Part shown: positions 31,721-41,512 of the stretch, piece by piece
How positions within the stretch are numbered: position 1 is the stretch's first letter
Layout: each line of letters starts with the position of its first letter
NCBI GenBank assembly: GCA_963691705.1
Contig: OY829542.1
Span: 4,508,188 to 4,572,187, forward strand
Source of the DNA: Viola odorata
Lineage: Eukaryota > Streptophyta > Magnoliopsida > Malpighiales > Violaceae
DNA length: 64,000 bases
Direction: 5' to 3'
Notes under the pieces: model-generated
What the model was told of the DNA's origin: nothing
The model's database searches: none
What the model saw: the letters and a program-made list of their open reading frames with translations, nothing else
Translations under genes and position numbers: made by a program

Positions 31721-32240
31721 ATGCTAATGCCACCGCCAGTTCATCATCATCAGAAATCAAAGGGGTTGAAAATGGAAATTGGTTCCAAACAGAAATACGC
31801 AAAAGGTGCAAAAAGATCACTACAAGACCTAGAAGATGTTTTGTTTATGGAAATTCTGAGTCGAATCCCACCAACCAGATTGGCATTTAGCTGTAAATTG
31901 GTCTGCAAAGGCTGGTGTTCTCTAATCTCCAATCCCTATTTTATTAGCAGATTCATAGATAAACATATTAAACATGATGCTGATAATTGCGAGTACCAAA
32001 AGGCCTTAGGTATGCTTGTAAGTTATGTCTATCCCATAAATAGCACTTACAGTGGTATGGTTGTGGCTTCTAAAAACCCAGAGTTCAATTTTCGTGGATT
32101 CAATTTAGGGTTTCTACCAGAGTCGAAGAGGGAAAGTGTTGTTATTTTAGCATCTTGCAATGATTTGATATTATGCCACGCAAGAAAGAATTGGAAAAAA
32201 TCATGCTACTACTTGTGCAATCCATTCACAATGCAATGGG
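31721..32240 (+). pseudogene. F-box gene copy C (other family), 3' truncated
   Basis: Met at 31721 or, more plausibly, 31770 (MEIGSKQKYAKG). F-box: LQDLEDVLFMEILSRIPPTR, LAFSCKLVCKGWCSLISNPY and FISRFIDKH. A following segment, VVILASCNDLILCHARKN and CYYLCNPFTMQWVA, is typical of F-box proteins with the F-box-associated (kelch-like) domain, not of the FBD family. Such proteins are usually near 370-400 residues; homology stops at about residue 175 and the open frame ends at 32287 in foreign sequence. From about 32240 the DNA matches the 5'-UTR intron of copies A and B. So this is a 5' gene fragment fused upstream of copy D. Confidence 0.7.
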
Positions 32241-32574
32241 TTGCTACATTTTTCGCTAAGTTTTCATACACTGTTAAGTTTCCATGAATCAATTTTGTTC
32301 TTATCCTTGGTTAACTTGTAAATATTTTATGATTCTGTCTTGTGTGTAGCCTTAGTCTTGATTTCTGGGAGAAAAATCTGTTTTCTTATAAAGTCTGTTA
32401 GTTTTGTGATTCATAAGAGAAAAAAGTACAGCCATGTATTGGATCTGACAACCCTTTCGTGGGTTTAAAAAATGACTTTTAATTCATTTTTGTTTGTCTG
32501 TCAATAATTGTCATTTTCATAATTTTTAAATCCTGTTTCTAATATCTTGTTGTTTGATGTTATTTTTTAGGTTT
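32241..32574 (+). other. remaining part of the copy D 5'-UTR intron
   Basis: Similar to the copy A intron (2380-3037) and copy B intron (7915-8381): TGTTAAGTTTCCATGA, TTATCCTTGGTTA, CTTGTAAATATTTTATGATTC. Acceptor TTTTTTAG at 32571. The donor and leader exon are missing, replaced by copy C sequence. Confidence 0.65.
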
Positions 32575-32601
32575 GTCAAACCCGTGGGGAGTATTAATTC
32601 A

Positions 32602-32801
32602 ATGTCTGATTTTATCAGTAACTTGCCTGGCAACTTGATAGAGCAGATTCTAGTTTATTTGACACTGAAAGAAGCTGCTAGAACAAGCGTTCTGTCGAAG
32701 AGATGGAGGTGCAAGTGGATAACTATTCCACAGCTTGTATTTGACAGCTCCACTTTCAGTTCATCAGAACATAGCCAGGATACTAGTAACGAGTTCCCCC
32801 C
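32602..32801 (+). pseudogene. F-box/LRR/FBD copy D, exon 1 first part (interrupted by copia)
   Basis: The usual ATG is GTG here (32584-32586), but an in-frame ATG at 32602 gives MSDFISNLPGNLIEQILVYL, a complete F-box start through TLKEAARTSVLSKRWRCKW. The exon is cut after GAGTTCCCCCC (32801) by the Copia-D LTR and resumes at 38295 beyond the CCCCC duplication. Removing the element and one duplication leaves the frame unbroken. With the later exons (38295-38883, 38972-39130, 39219-39506) the length is 411 codons, normal for this family. F-box proteins of this type act in SCF ubiquitin ligases; target unknown. Confidence 0.88.
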
Positions 32802-33079
32802 TGTTAGAAACTGTGAAGCAATGTAATAGAGAAAAGATTGTAATGGATTGCTTGATTAATTCATAACTATAACTTACATATTTATACTAACATAATTATA
32901 ATTGTTTATAGCTAATATACTACAAAGTCTATGTGTACAGCTAGAACTGGTAGGTGGTGCAGATATGTTGGACTACTTTTGGTGCCATATCTCCACAATG
33001 GCTGAAAGGTGCGAGCATGCTGCTTCTCTTCACGTGGTCTACTGTGCATGGTTGACTACTGTGCATAATATATTCAACA
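32802..33079 (-). repeat. Copia-D 3' LTR, 278 bp
   Basis: TGTTAGAAACTGTG ... TATATTCAACA on the + strand. Preceded on the minus strand by the polypurine tract TTAAGAGGGGG (33090-33080). Confidence 0.95.
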
Positions 33080-33092
33080 CCCCCTCTTAAAC

Positions 33093-34868
33093 TCAAGGTG
33101 GCATTTTTGATGACAAGTTGAGTTTAAAGAGTAGGTCTTGAAAACGGCGGGTAGATAGACTTTTGGTGAAGATATCAGCTGTTTGATCAATGGAGGAGGT
33201 GGATTGTAATTGAAGAATTCCTTGCTGAAGATGGTGTCGAACAAAGTGACAGTCAATTTCGATGTGTTTTGTGCGCTCATGGAATACATCATTGTGGGCT
33301 ATCTGGACTGCACTTTGGTTATCACAATAGAGAGGAGTTGCTTGAGATTGAGGAACTCCCATGTCAGTTAGAAGCCATCGTAGCCAAATTAACTGTGATG
33401 TGGTATCTGCAAGTGCTCGATATTCAGCTTCAGTGCTAGAACGAGCAACAACCGTTTGTTTCTTACTGCGCCAGGATATGAGGGAATTACCAAGGAAGAA
33501 ACAGTATCCAGTAGTTGATCGTCTGTCAGTTGGATCTCCTGCCCAATCAGCATCAGAGTAAGCATACAACTGTAATGGAGAGTGTGATGAAAAATGAAGA
33601 CCATGGAAGATGGTGCCTTTGATGTAGCGTAGGATACGAAGTACAGCGGCGAAGTGAACGGAACGGGGAGCAGCCATGAACTGACTGACAAGGTGCACGG
33701 CATAGGAAATATCCGGACGAGTCACGGTGAGGTAGATCAAGCTGCCAACAAGTTGACGGTAAAGGGTGGAATCAGAGAGGAGTTCTCCATCATTCGGTCG
33801 AAGTTTGATGTTAAGCTCAAGGGGAGTATCTACAATTTTGCTGTCTGAAATGCTAGCTCGAGATAAAAGATCAGATGCATATTTTGCTTGAGATAAGTAA
33901 TAACCATCAGTGCATTTTGTTACCTCGATCCCAAGAAAATAACTCAGTTTACCTAGATCTTTCATCTCAAACTGTTGACTGAGGGAGGTTTTAAGTGTTT
34001 GAATTCCAGAAACATCATCCCCAGTGATTATCATGTCATCTACGTATAGAAGTAGAATGATGGTACCTTGGTCTGTCTTTTTCTTGAATAAGGACGAGTC
34101 ATGAGGACTTGATGTGAAGCCGAGAGATTGAATGGCATTGCTGAATTTTGAAAACCAAGCTCGGGGAGCTTGTTTTAGACCATATAAGGCCTTTCGAAGT
34201 TTGCAAACTTTATTGGAAGGGATATTTGAACCGGGTGGAGGCTGCATATAGACTTCTTCGTCAAGATCTCCATTCAGGAAAGCATTTTTGACATCCATTT
34301 GAGAGAGAGACCATTTAAGAGAAGCGGCAACGGCAATAAGGGTACGAACGGTGGTGATTCGAGCAACTGGAGCAAATGTTTCTTCATAGTCGATGCCATA
34401 TTCTTGTGTATATCCTTTTGCTACCAATCTTGCTTTGTATCGTTCAAGACTCCCATCAGATTTGGTCTTGATTTTGTATATCCACTTGCATCCCACTTTT
34501 GATTTTCTTGCCGGGAGATCAACAATGTCCCATGTGTCATTGTCCTGTAATGCATCGAGTTCTTCCTTCATTGCTTTCTGCCAAAGTGGGTTAGAAGATG
34601 CTTCACGAAAAGAATTTGGCTCATGTAAGGTAGCCAAGGCATAGTAAAGATGAAAGTCACCAAGTTTAGTGGGGAGAACACGAGTTCTAGAGGGGTAACG
34701 GGAAGTGGAAGGAACATTTATATGTTGTACCTCACTATGTGGTTGAATGGATGGATCACTCGGTGGATTTTGTACCTCACTATGTGGTTGAACTCTCACA
34801 GTGTTTCGCTCACCCTCTACATGCTCTCTGTTTTCATGCAAGCTGTTTTCCTCACTGATATCATTCGC
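33093..34868 (-). CDS. Copia-D reverse transcriptase and RNase H
   Basis: In frame with the upstream 34869-37316 segment across one TAA; first Met at 34841. RT signature: WDIVDLPARKSKVGCKWIYK, YTQEYGIDYEETFAPVARIT, QMDVKNAFLNGDLDEEVYMQ, LYGLKQAPRAWF and the active site LLYVDDMIITGDD. RNase H: YAYSDADWAGDPTDRRSTTG, RSSTEAEYRALADTTSQLIW, ATPLYCDNQSAVQI and KHIEIDCHFVRHHL. Ends 33093, just before the polypurine tract. No damage in the catalytic parts. Converts element RNA to cDNA. Confidence 0.93.
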   Translation of the reverse strand, partial: ANDISEENSLHENREHVEGERNTVRVQPHSEVQNPPSDPSIQPHSEVQHINVPSTSRYPSRTRVLPTKLGDFHLYYALATLHEPNSFREASSNPLWQKAMKEELDALQDNDTWDIVDLPARKSKVGCKWIYKIKTKSDGSLERYKARLVAKGYTQEYGIDYEETFAPVARITTVRTLIAVAASLKWSLSQMDVKNAFLNGDLDEEVYMQPPPGSNIPSNKVCKLRKALYGLKQAPRAWFSKFSNAIQSLGFTSSPHDSSLFKKKTDQGTIILLLYVDDMIITGDDVSGIQTLKTSLSQQFEMKDLGKLSYFLGIEVTKCTDGYYLSQAKYASDLLSRASISDSKIVDTPLELNIKLRPNDGELLSDSTLYRQLVGSLIYLTVTRPDISYAVHLVSQFMAAPRSVHFAAVLRILRYIKGTIFHGLHFSSHSPLQLYAYSDADWAGDPTDRRSTTGYCFFLGNSLISWRSKKQTVVARSSTEAEYRALADTTSQLIWLRWLLTDMGVPQSQATPLYCDNQSAVQIAHNDVFHERTKHIEIDCHFVRHHLQQGILQLQSTSSIDQTADIFTKSLSTRRFQDLLFKLNLSSKMPP

Positions 34869-34986
34869 TTATGGGATTTGTACCTCACTATGTGGTTGAA
34901 CTCTCACAGTGTTTCGCTCACCCTCTGCATGCTCTCTGTTTTCATGCAAGCTGTTTTCCTCACTGATATCATTCTCTCCACTCAAC
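34771..34986 (-). repeat. 108-bp in-frame tandem duplication in Copia-D pol
   Basis: The segment with TGTACCTCACTATGTGGTTG starts at 34771 and again at 34879. Each unit encodes NREHxEGERNTVRVQPHSE-like sequence. The spacing is 36 codons, so the frame is kept. The stop TAA at 34869-34871 lies at the junction of the two units. Confidence 0.88.
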
Positions 34987-37316
34987 TCTCCTGGAAAAAG
35001 CTCAATAGAAGGATTAGTAAAAAATTGATTGTGAAGATCCACAGAAAGATGAAATGAAGAGATTTTTGAAAAATATTTGTTTTCCCAGAAAATCACATGT
35101 CGAGATACCCGAAGGCGTCGACTAACAGGATCATAACAGCGGTAACCTTTCTGATTAGTGCCATACCCAATAAAACAACATAACCGTGAACGGGGTTCAA
35201 GTTTGTGGTGTTCATGTTTCTGTAGAAGGACAAAACAGGCACAGCCAAAAATTTTGAGATTGGAGTAAGAGGGAAGTTTACCAAATAATTTTTCAAAGGG
35301 TGTGTGATTCTGAAGAATAGTGGAAGGTATTCTGTTGATTGTGTGAACAGCTGTAAGAGCCGCTTCTCCCCAGAATTGTTCAGGGATAGAGGCATCAATG
35401 AGTAAAGTGCGAACTGTGTCTAGGATATGTCTATGCTTACGTTCTGCGCGACCATTTTGTTGTGAGGTGCCTGGACAAGAGTATTGAGGAATGGTGCCAT
35501 CCTGTTTCAAAATATCAAGAAACGCTCGTTGTGTGTATTCAAGGGCATTGTCAGATCGAAAAACTTTAATGTGACATGAAAATTGAGTTTTAATCATGGT
35601 AGAGAATTCACGATAAATATCAAGTAATTCAGATCTGTTTTTCATCAAATAGATCCAAGTGTATCGAGAAAAATCATCAATAAAAGTAACAAAATATCGA
35701 GATCCACCCATGGTGGAAATAGGGGAAGGTCCCCAAACATCAGAATGCACTAAATCAAAAGGAGCATTAGCAATATTATCATTTTTATTGAAAGAGAGAG
35801 CGGGTTGTTTTCCAAGTTGGCAAGAAAGACAATCAAAATCAACATTAGGAACAGTTCCCAAAACACCAAGACGAGACAAATGTTTAAGTTTATTCTTAGA
35901 AACATGACCGAGGCGAGAGTGCCAAATATTTAAAGTAATAGATGCACTGGATGGGGTGGCAGCAACAGTAGAGGAACTGGAAGGAAGATGAAGTGATGAC
36001 AGTTCAAATAGACGTCCTATCTTATTGCCTGTCCCAACTATCTTGTTGGTTACAGAGTCCTGCACAGTCACACCACTGGGTGAGAACAAAACATTAAATC
36101 CCATATCACATATTTGACCAACAGATAAGAGGTTCACAGATAATTTAGGAACATGATATGTGTTAGAAATAGCAAGATGTGGTGTGTGAACAGATCCAAT
36201 ATGGGTAATATTCATAAGGGAGCCATCGGCAGTGTGAATTGGTGGTGTTGTAGACGTTAAAGTTTTGGAGGAGAAATATGATGGGTCAGGTGTCATATGA
36301 TTGCAACAAGCAGAATCAAATAACCAAGAAGTATTACCCGATGTGGTGGAGAGGACGGTATTTTGATTCCGTTCATGAGAGAGCGCATGATAGACAATTG
36401 TTTCGACGTCATTGGGAGTAAGAGTTGGTGTGGGTTCTGTTGAAGTGGTTGGAGCAGTACTGTCAGTTACAGCGGCATATGGTCGAGAGAATGGTCGAGA
36501 TGATGAGGATGTATTTCTGGATTGACTGGTGCCCTGTTCACGTTTCCTCTGCAATGCCCAACACTTGGTGATTGTGTGACCCGGTTTCTTGCAATACCTG
36601 CAAGAAGTGTCAGAATTGTTGTGTGGTTTATTTGGTGGTGTTGATGTGGTAGCAAGGACAGACTGTTTAGAGACGCGAGAGGATGTGCGACAGGTTTCTT
36701 CGGCAATGAGCTCAGTGACAGCTTTATCCACAGTTGGTAATGGATCACGATGGAGTAAATTAGTCTTGACATGTTCATAATCACTATGAATTGCCATAAC
36801 AAATTGATAGAGACGTAGCGCATCACGATACTCATAAAAGAGTTGTGCATCCCCAGGGCATGACCATTTTGGTTCTGATAGAGCTAATTGATCCCACAAA
36901 TAAGATATTGCTGAATAAAAATCAGAGATTGATTGACCAGGTTCTTGTCGCATATCATGCAAAGTGTTGAGATATCGTAAACGAGAGGCAACATTAGTAG
37001 CAGAATAACGGTTAGCCAGAAAATCGAATACCTCTTTGGCCGTGTCAAAACGACCAAACTGTTGTCGAATTGAGCGAACTGAGGTGTTACCAACCCAGGT
37101 AATGATTTTATGATTGTTGCTATCCCACTCTTCAAGTCTGGACTGAAATGAATCTGAGCTTTCTTCTTTTTTCGCCATGGGTTCTTTAATATCACCAGTG
37201 ACATAACGCCAAAGTTTACGCCCTTTGAGAAAATTGCGCATATCTTGAAGCCACAAGGTGTAGTTGGAACCATCGAGCATGGTGGAAATAGGTTGGGTAA
37301 CATTATCTTGAGCCAT
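34869..37316 (-). CDS. Copia-D gag, protease and integrase
   Basis: Start placed at MAQDNVTQPISTMLDGSNYT (37316), in better context than Met 37343. Gag: TLWLQDMRNFLKGRKLWRYV, EPGQSISDFYSAISYLWDQL and the knuckle CRYCKKPGHTITKCW. Protease: SWLFDSACCNHMTPDPSYF, with DSA in the D-S/T-G position, then NTYHVPKLSVNLLSVGQICD. Integrase: HSRLGHVSKNKLKHL with CLSCQLGKQ; D in DLVHSDVWGPS, D in FRSDNALEYT and E in SQQNGRAERKHRHI. Ends at TAA 34869-34871 in the linker before RT. The DSA variant may or may not be active. Confidence 0.92.
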   Translation of the reverse strand: MAQDNVTQPISTMLDGSNYTLWLQDMRNFLKGRKLWRYVTGDIKEPMAKKEESSDSFQSRLEEWDSNNHKIITWVGNTSVRSIRQQFGRFDTAKEVFDFLANRYSATNVASRLRYLNTLHDMRQEPGQSISDFYSAISYLWDQLALSEPKWSCPGDAQLFYEYRDALRLYQFVMAIHSDYEHVKTNLLHRDPLPTVDKAVTELIAEETCRTSSRVSKQSVLATTSTPPNKPHNNSDTSCRYCKKPGHTITKCWALQRKREQGTSQSRNTSSSSRPFSRPYAAVTDSTAPTTSTEPTPTLTPNDVETIVYHALSHERNQNTVLSTTSGNTSWLFDSACCNHMTPDPSYFSSKTLTSTTPPIHTADGSLMNITHIGSVHTPHLAISNTYHVPKLSVNLLSVGQICDMGFNVLFSPSGVTVQDSVTNKIVGTGNKIGRLFELSSLHLPSSSSTVAATPSSASITLNIWHSRLGHVSKNKLKHLSRLGVLGTVPNVDFDCLSCQLGKQPALSFNKNDNIANAPFDLVHSDVWGPSPISTMGGSRYFVTFIDDFSRYTWIYLMKNRSELLDIYREFSTMIKTQFSCHIKVFRSDNALEYTQRAFLDILKQDGTIPQYSCPGTSQQNGRAERKHRHILDTVRTLLIDASIPEQFWGEAALTAVHTINRIPSTILQNHTPFEKLFGKLPSYSNLKIFGCACFVLLQKHEHHKLEPRSRLCCFIGYGTNQKGYRCYDPVSRRLRVSRHVIFWENKYFSKISSFHLSVDLHNQFFTNPSIELFPGELSGENDISEENSLHENREHAEGERNTVRVQPHSEVQIP

Positions 37317-37544
37317 GGTGTCAAGAACCGGAAGGAATGACAAGGAACCGAATGAGCAAAGAGTTGAACCGGATACTTCAAAGACGAATTGGTCAAAACA
37401 GACCCCAAAAACGGATAGAGCACCCTCGAAAACCTTGGGAACCGGTCGGTGATTCTAACAAACCGGAGTAAAAGCGGGTGAACCGGGCGGTCAAAGAATT
37501 GAACCGAAAAGTCAAAGTCAACCAACAAGATTGACCTAGGATGC

Positions 37545-37708
37545 CACGTGGACCAATCACAGGAGGACACGTGGACCAATCACAGGAGGACACGTGGACC
37601 AATCACAGGAGGACAAGTGGACCAATCACATGAGGATAAGTGGACCAATAATAGAAGGACAAGTGGACCAATCACAGGATGACAAGTGGACCAATAATAG
37701 AAGTACAA
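37545..37708 (-). repeat. 23-bp tandem array with G-box and CCAAT motifs in Copia-D leader
   Basis: Seven units at exact 23-base spacing, starting at 37545, 37568, 37591, 37614, 37637, 37660 and 37683. Each holds (C/T)A(C/A)GTGGACCAAT. The first three keep CACGTGG (G-box/ABRE-like; the minus strand reads CCACGTGTCC), the others have AAGTGG. On the minus strand the array lies between PBS and gag. Looks like an enhancer-type block; activity is inferred only from the motifs. Confidence 0.85.
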
Positions 37709-37999
37709 GCAATGATCATATTTACAAATATGCCATTACTAATTAATTGGTACAAACAGTACCAATGCTTACCCAGAAGCAATTCTCACGCCGGAGTAGG
37801 CAGCGCGTGCAGTGCGTAGACGGTGCCTGGGACTTCGAAATGGCCTGAAATTTTCCAGAGTGGTGATAAAAAATATTGTGAGTCTAATGGTGTGGTTCGT
37901 GTGAGATTTAGAGAAGTTTGGATTTTGGAGTTTTACAGCGGAAGACTGAAAATAAGGTTCGCCGGAGCAAAAAAAATCAAAAATGGATTTGGGAGACTA
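37709..37999 (-). other. Copia-D leader next to the PBS
   Basis: Non-coding leader between the 23-bp array and the PBS. No further structure noticed. Confidence 0.5.
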
Positions 38000-38011
38000 G
38001 CTCCGCTACCA

Positions 38012-38289
38012 TGTTAGAAACTGTGAAGCAATGTAATAGAGAAAAGATTGTAATGGATTGCTTGATTAATTCATAACTATAACTTACATATTTATACTAA
38101 CATAATTATAATTGTTTATAGCTAATATACTACAAAGTCTATGTGTACAGCTAGAACTGGTAGGTGGTGCAGATATGTTGGACTACTTTTGGTGCCATAT
38201 CTCCACAATGGCTGAAAGGTGCGAGCATGCTGCTTCTCTTCACGTGGTCTACTGTGCATGGTTGACTACTGTGCATAATATATTCAACA
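38012..38289 (-). repeat. Copia-D 5' LTR, 278 bp
   Basis: Identical to 32802-33079 by eye. Adjoins the PBS complement GCTCCGCTACCA (38000-38011). Confidence 0.95.
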
Positions 38290-38294
38290 CCCCC

Positions 38295-39506
38295 GTTCAT
38301 TCATCAAGTTCTCTCGCTGCATGAGGGGTCACTTTCAAAATTCAATCTGTCCATTCCTCGACTATGTAGCTGTCCTGAGATTGACCATTCGATCTCGTTC
38401 CTGAGTAGAAAAAGCATTGAGGAGTTCACTCTCTGCATTCAGGAGGAAAACCCACATAAGATTCCCTTGGATCTTTTCTCTTGTCTGCAACTGAGGCTTT
38501 TGTGTCTGCAGAAATGTGTGCTTGAACCTCCACCTGATTTCGCAGGATTTGCTAAACTTATGAATCTTAACTTCACTGGAGTTGACTTGCCTGCCAGATT
38601 CTCGGAGACTTTTGTTGCCAAATGCCCATTGCTTGAGTGCTTGACACTGCATCAATGCACTAATCTTGATGGAATCAGCTTTTATGCTCCTAATCTCAAG
38701 TTATTAGACTATATTGGCTGCATTGACTTTATCAGCTTCAAAAATACCCCAGGTCTGAAGAAAGTGTCTCTAGTTTATTTCGTTACAGTATATCAACATC
38801 CTTCGAGGAGTCCTTTGATGGAGACTTTTTGCTCTTTGCCTTCCCTAAAATATCTACACTTGCGAGAGCGTTTCTTCTTCGGAGTAAGATTACTTTTAGC
38901 ATCTAATTGATATCATTTCATCTTTCTTTGCAATGATTCTAACTATTGAATCTTCTTGAAAATGTTTCAAGACTATGACTTTAGGTACCATTCCTAAGTC
39001 ATTTGCATGCAAGTTTAATTGCCTTGTAACTCTGGTACTTTCCGGCGTAGTTATTGAACAATGGCGTAGCGCGATGAGTATTTTTTGCCTGCTCAAATGC
39101 TCTCCAAATTTGGAGAAACTACAGATTCAGGTCAGTTCTTCGAGCACTCTCAGTTATTTCCAGTCTTTCATTATGTTTCAGTTCTTCTGAATGCTGCACA
39201 CTATGTGTATATCCACAGTTTTATGAAAACATGCCAAACGACTCGGTTGCAGTGAAACTATTCTCGAAAGGTATAAATTCTACAGATTTTTTCTTGGGTA
39301 AACTCCGAGCTGTTGAGTTGTCCTCTCTCAAGGGCTTAACGGCAGAAATGGAGTTTATCAAGCTTTTGTTAGCCAAGTCGCCGGTTCTTGAGACAATGCA
39401 TATTTATCACCTCGATGGGAGCAGCGCAGACCAAACCTTCAGTGTTGTACAAAAGATTAACCAATGGCGGAGCATGTCACCAAGAGCAGAAGTCTTTTTT
39501 TCTTGA
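38295..39506 (+). pseudogene. F-box/LRR/FBD copy D, remaining exons
   Basis: Exon 1 continues to 38883 (SIPRLCSCPEIDHSISFLS, EPPPDFAGFAKLMNLNFTGV, CPLLECLTLHQCTNLDGISF) and ends before GTAAGATTAC. Exon 2, 38972-39130, has acceptor TTTCAAG: TMTLGTIPKSFACKFNCLV to SPNLEKLQIQ. Intron GTCAGTT...CCACAG. Exon 3, 39219-39506: FYENMPNDSVAVKLF, then the FBD part AEMEFIKLLLAKSPVLETM and SPRAEVFFS, TGA. No stop or frameshift. The reading frame was intact before the copia insertion, so inactivation is probably recent and may be polymorphic. Confidence 0.88.
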
Positions 39507-40037
39507 GTCGGATGAGAGTTAGATGCTCTTAAGATGTGATGCAATTTTAGGGGCAGTATTTTAAACTCTCAGAGGGAGTAAGATGCTTCCTTGTTTTTAG
39601 TTTGAAAAATGGCTTTGGACAGATTTTTCCTGATATTTTTGTTAAGACTTGAGGGTTTATTTCGGTGCTGTGTATTTACTCTTGCTCTACGCCTTGATGC
39701 GCGAAAAATCCATGGTTATCTGCTCATTCAACTGATTTGGATGAGAACGAGGGCCAATTCGTCTGAAAACTGAGCTTGTTAAAGCTGAACAGACATGATA
39801 GTTGGCGATCAGACATACTCCATTCAGTACGTTTGGCTAATTCGACTGTGTGCATTCCATTCTAGTATGTATAAGTGTGTAACGCATTTTAAGGTGCATC
39901 TAATTATTATACTGAATTAATGTGGTTTAAGATTTTCCAATGCGTCACACTCAAAACGCTTATATATATATCTAATAGTAGAAGTGAAGATTATCACATA
40001 ACATCACAATCAAGAAGCCAAAAAGTGCATCGAATCC
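39507..40037 (+). other. intergenic region D-E with possible TATA box for copy E
   Basis: The 3' flank of D (AGAGGGAGTAAGATG) is followed by the upstream region of E. A TATATATATA run at 39961-39970 sits about 70 bases before the ATG at 40038, a plausible core promoter. Confidence 0.45.
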
Positions 40038-41512
40038 ATGGATAACGCTCTTGCCACTTCAGATTTGATCAGTCACCTACCTGGAGATGTAACTGGATAA
40101 CTATTCCACAGCTTGTATTTGACAGATCAGCATCAGAACGCAAGCACAATCACCTAACTAGGAGTGAGATTCTCCTCATCATTCATCAAGTTCTCTTGCA
40201 GCATCAGGGGCCAATCTCCAAATTTAAGCTGTCAATTCCTCTACTAGAAAGCTGTCCGGAGCTTGATCATTTGATCTCTTTCCTGAGTAGAAAAAGTTTT
40301 CCTGAGTAGAAAAAGTATCGAGGAGTTCACCCTCGGCATTTTTCAAGGGAACGCCCATAAGATCCCCTCGTATCTTTTCTCTTGTTTGCAAATGAGGCTT
40401 TTGTGCCTGCATCAATGTGTGCTCAAACCTCCACCTGATTTCACAGGATTTGCTAAACTTACGGGTGTTAACTTCAGTAGAGTTGACTTGCCTGCAAGAT
40501 TTGCACAAACTTTTGTCGCCAAATGCCCATTGCTCGAGTGCTTAAGACTGCATAATTGCACTAATCTTGATGGCATCGACTTTTATGCTCCTAATCTGAA
40601 GTTATTAAACTATCTGGGCCGCATTTCCGTTGTCAGCTTCAGAAAAACACCAAGTCTTAAGAAAGTTTCTATAGAGCATGAGTCGTTTCAAGGCTATGAT
40701 TTTGAGATCTTTAAGGATAACACTTGGATCACTACATTTTGTTCTTTGCCCTCTCTGGAGTATCTACAACTCGGACCCAATTTCAGTCTAGTAAGAATTT
40801 AATTTTTAGCATCTAATTGATTTTTTGATCATTCTATGCGATGATTCTCACTAGTATATGATTTTCAAAATGTTACAAGATGCTGGCTGGGGGTAGACTG
40901 GGTAGTGCTCGTAAGATACGTAGAAGCAAATTGAATTGCCTTGTAATCCTGGTACTTTCTGACTTACCTCTTGGAGTTCCAGAGACTGCAATTCTTGCTT
41001 TCTTCCTGATCATACGTTCTCCGAATTTGCAGAAACTTGAGATTAAGGTCAGTTCTTTTGAGCACTCTCCGTATTTTTCTCTCTTTAAATTAGTTGTACA
41101 TCTATCAGTTCTTCTAAACGATAGCTTTGTTTGTACAGTTATGTGGACACTTATTTGATGAATCAGCAATACAATTCTCAGAAGTTAGAGAGACAGAGTT
41201 TTCCTTGGAAAAACTCCGAGCTGTTGAGATGTCATCTTTCAAGGGGTTAAGGTCAGAAATGGAGTTTATTGAGCTTTTGTCATCTGTTAGCCAAGTCGCC
41301 AGTGCTTGAAACAATGCGCATTTATCACCTTAGAGGGAGGGCTGCAGACCAAAAATACAGTGAAGTCCAAAAGACTAATCAATTATATCGGGCGTCACCA
41401 AGAGCTGCAGTCAATTTTCTTGAGTAGGATGGGAGTTAAAAAAAAATATAGTGTAGTCCAAAGATTAGATGCAGTTTTTGTTGCAGTACTTTTAACAGTC
41501 AGAGGAAGGTAA
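40038..41512 (+). pseudogene. F-box/LRR/FBD copy E, deletion in F-box
   Basis: ATG at 40038 (MDNALATSDLISHLPGDV) runs into TAA after 20 codons because about 85 bases of F-box coding sequence are missing between 40093 and 40094. A 19-base duplication (CCTGAGTAGAAAAAG repeated, 40281-40315) shifts the frame again. After it the gene looks normal: PPPDFTGFAKLTGVNFSRVD, CPLLECLRLHNCTNLDGIDF, exon end near 40793 at GTAAGAATTT, exon 2 from 40880 (LAGGRLGSARKIRRSKLNCL), intron GTCAGTT...TACAG, exon 3 from 41141 with FBD remnants and a 7-base insertion near 41282. Closest relative in the window is copy 1. Confidence 0.85.

Larger units (their letters stand above)
32802..38289 (-). mobile_element. Ty1/copia retrotransposon (Copia-D) in F-box copy D
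   Basis: LTRs 32802-33079 and 38012-38289 (278 bp each) look identical base for base. Target duplication CCCCC (32797-32801 and 38290-38294). Minus-strand order: 5' LTR, PBS (38000-38011), leader with a 23-bp repeat array, gag-protease-integrase frame, RT-RNase H frame, polypurine tract (33090-33080), 3' LTR. Integrase ahead of RT defines copia. Pol is interrupted only by one TAA at 34869-34871 beside a 108-bp duplication. Identical LTRs mean a very recent insertion. Confidence 0.95.
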
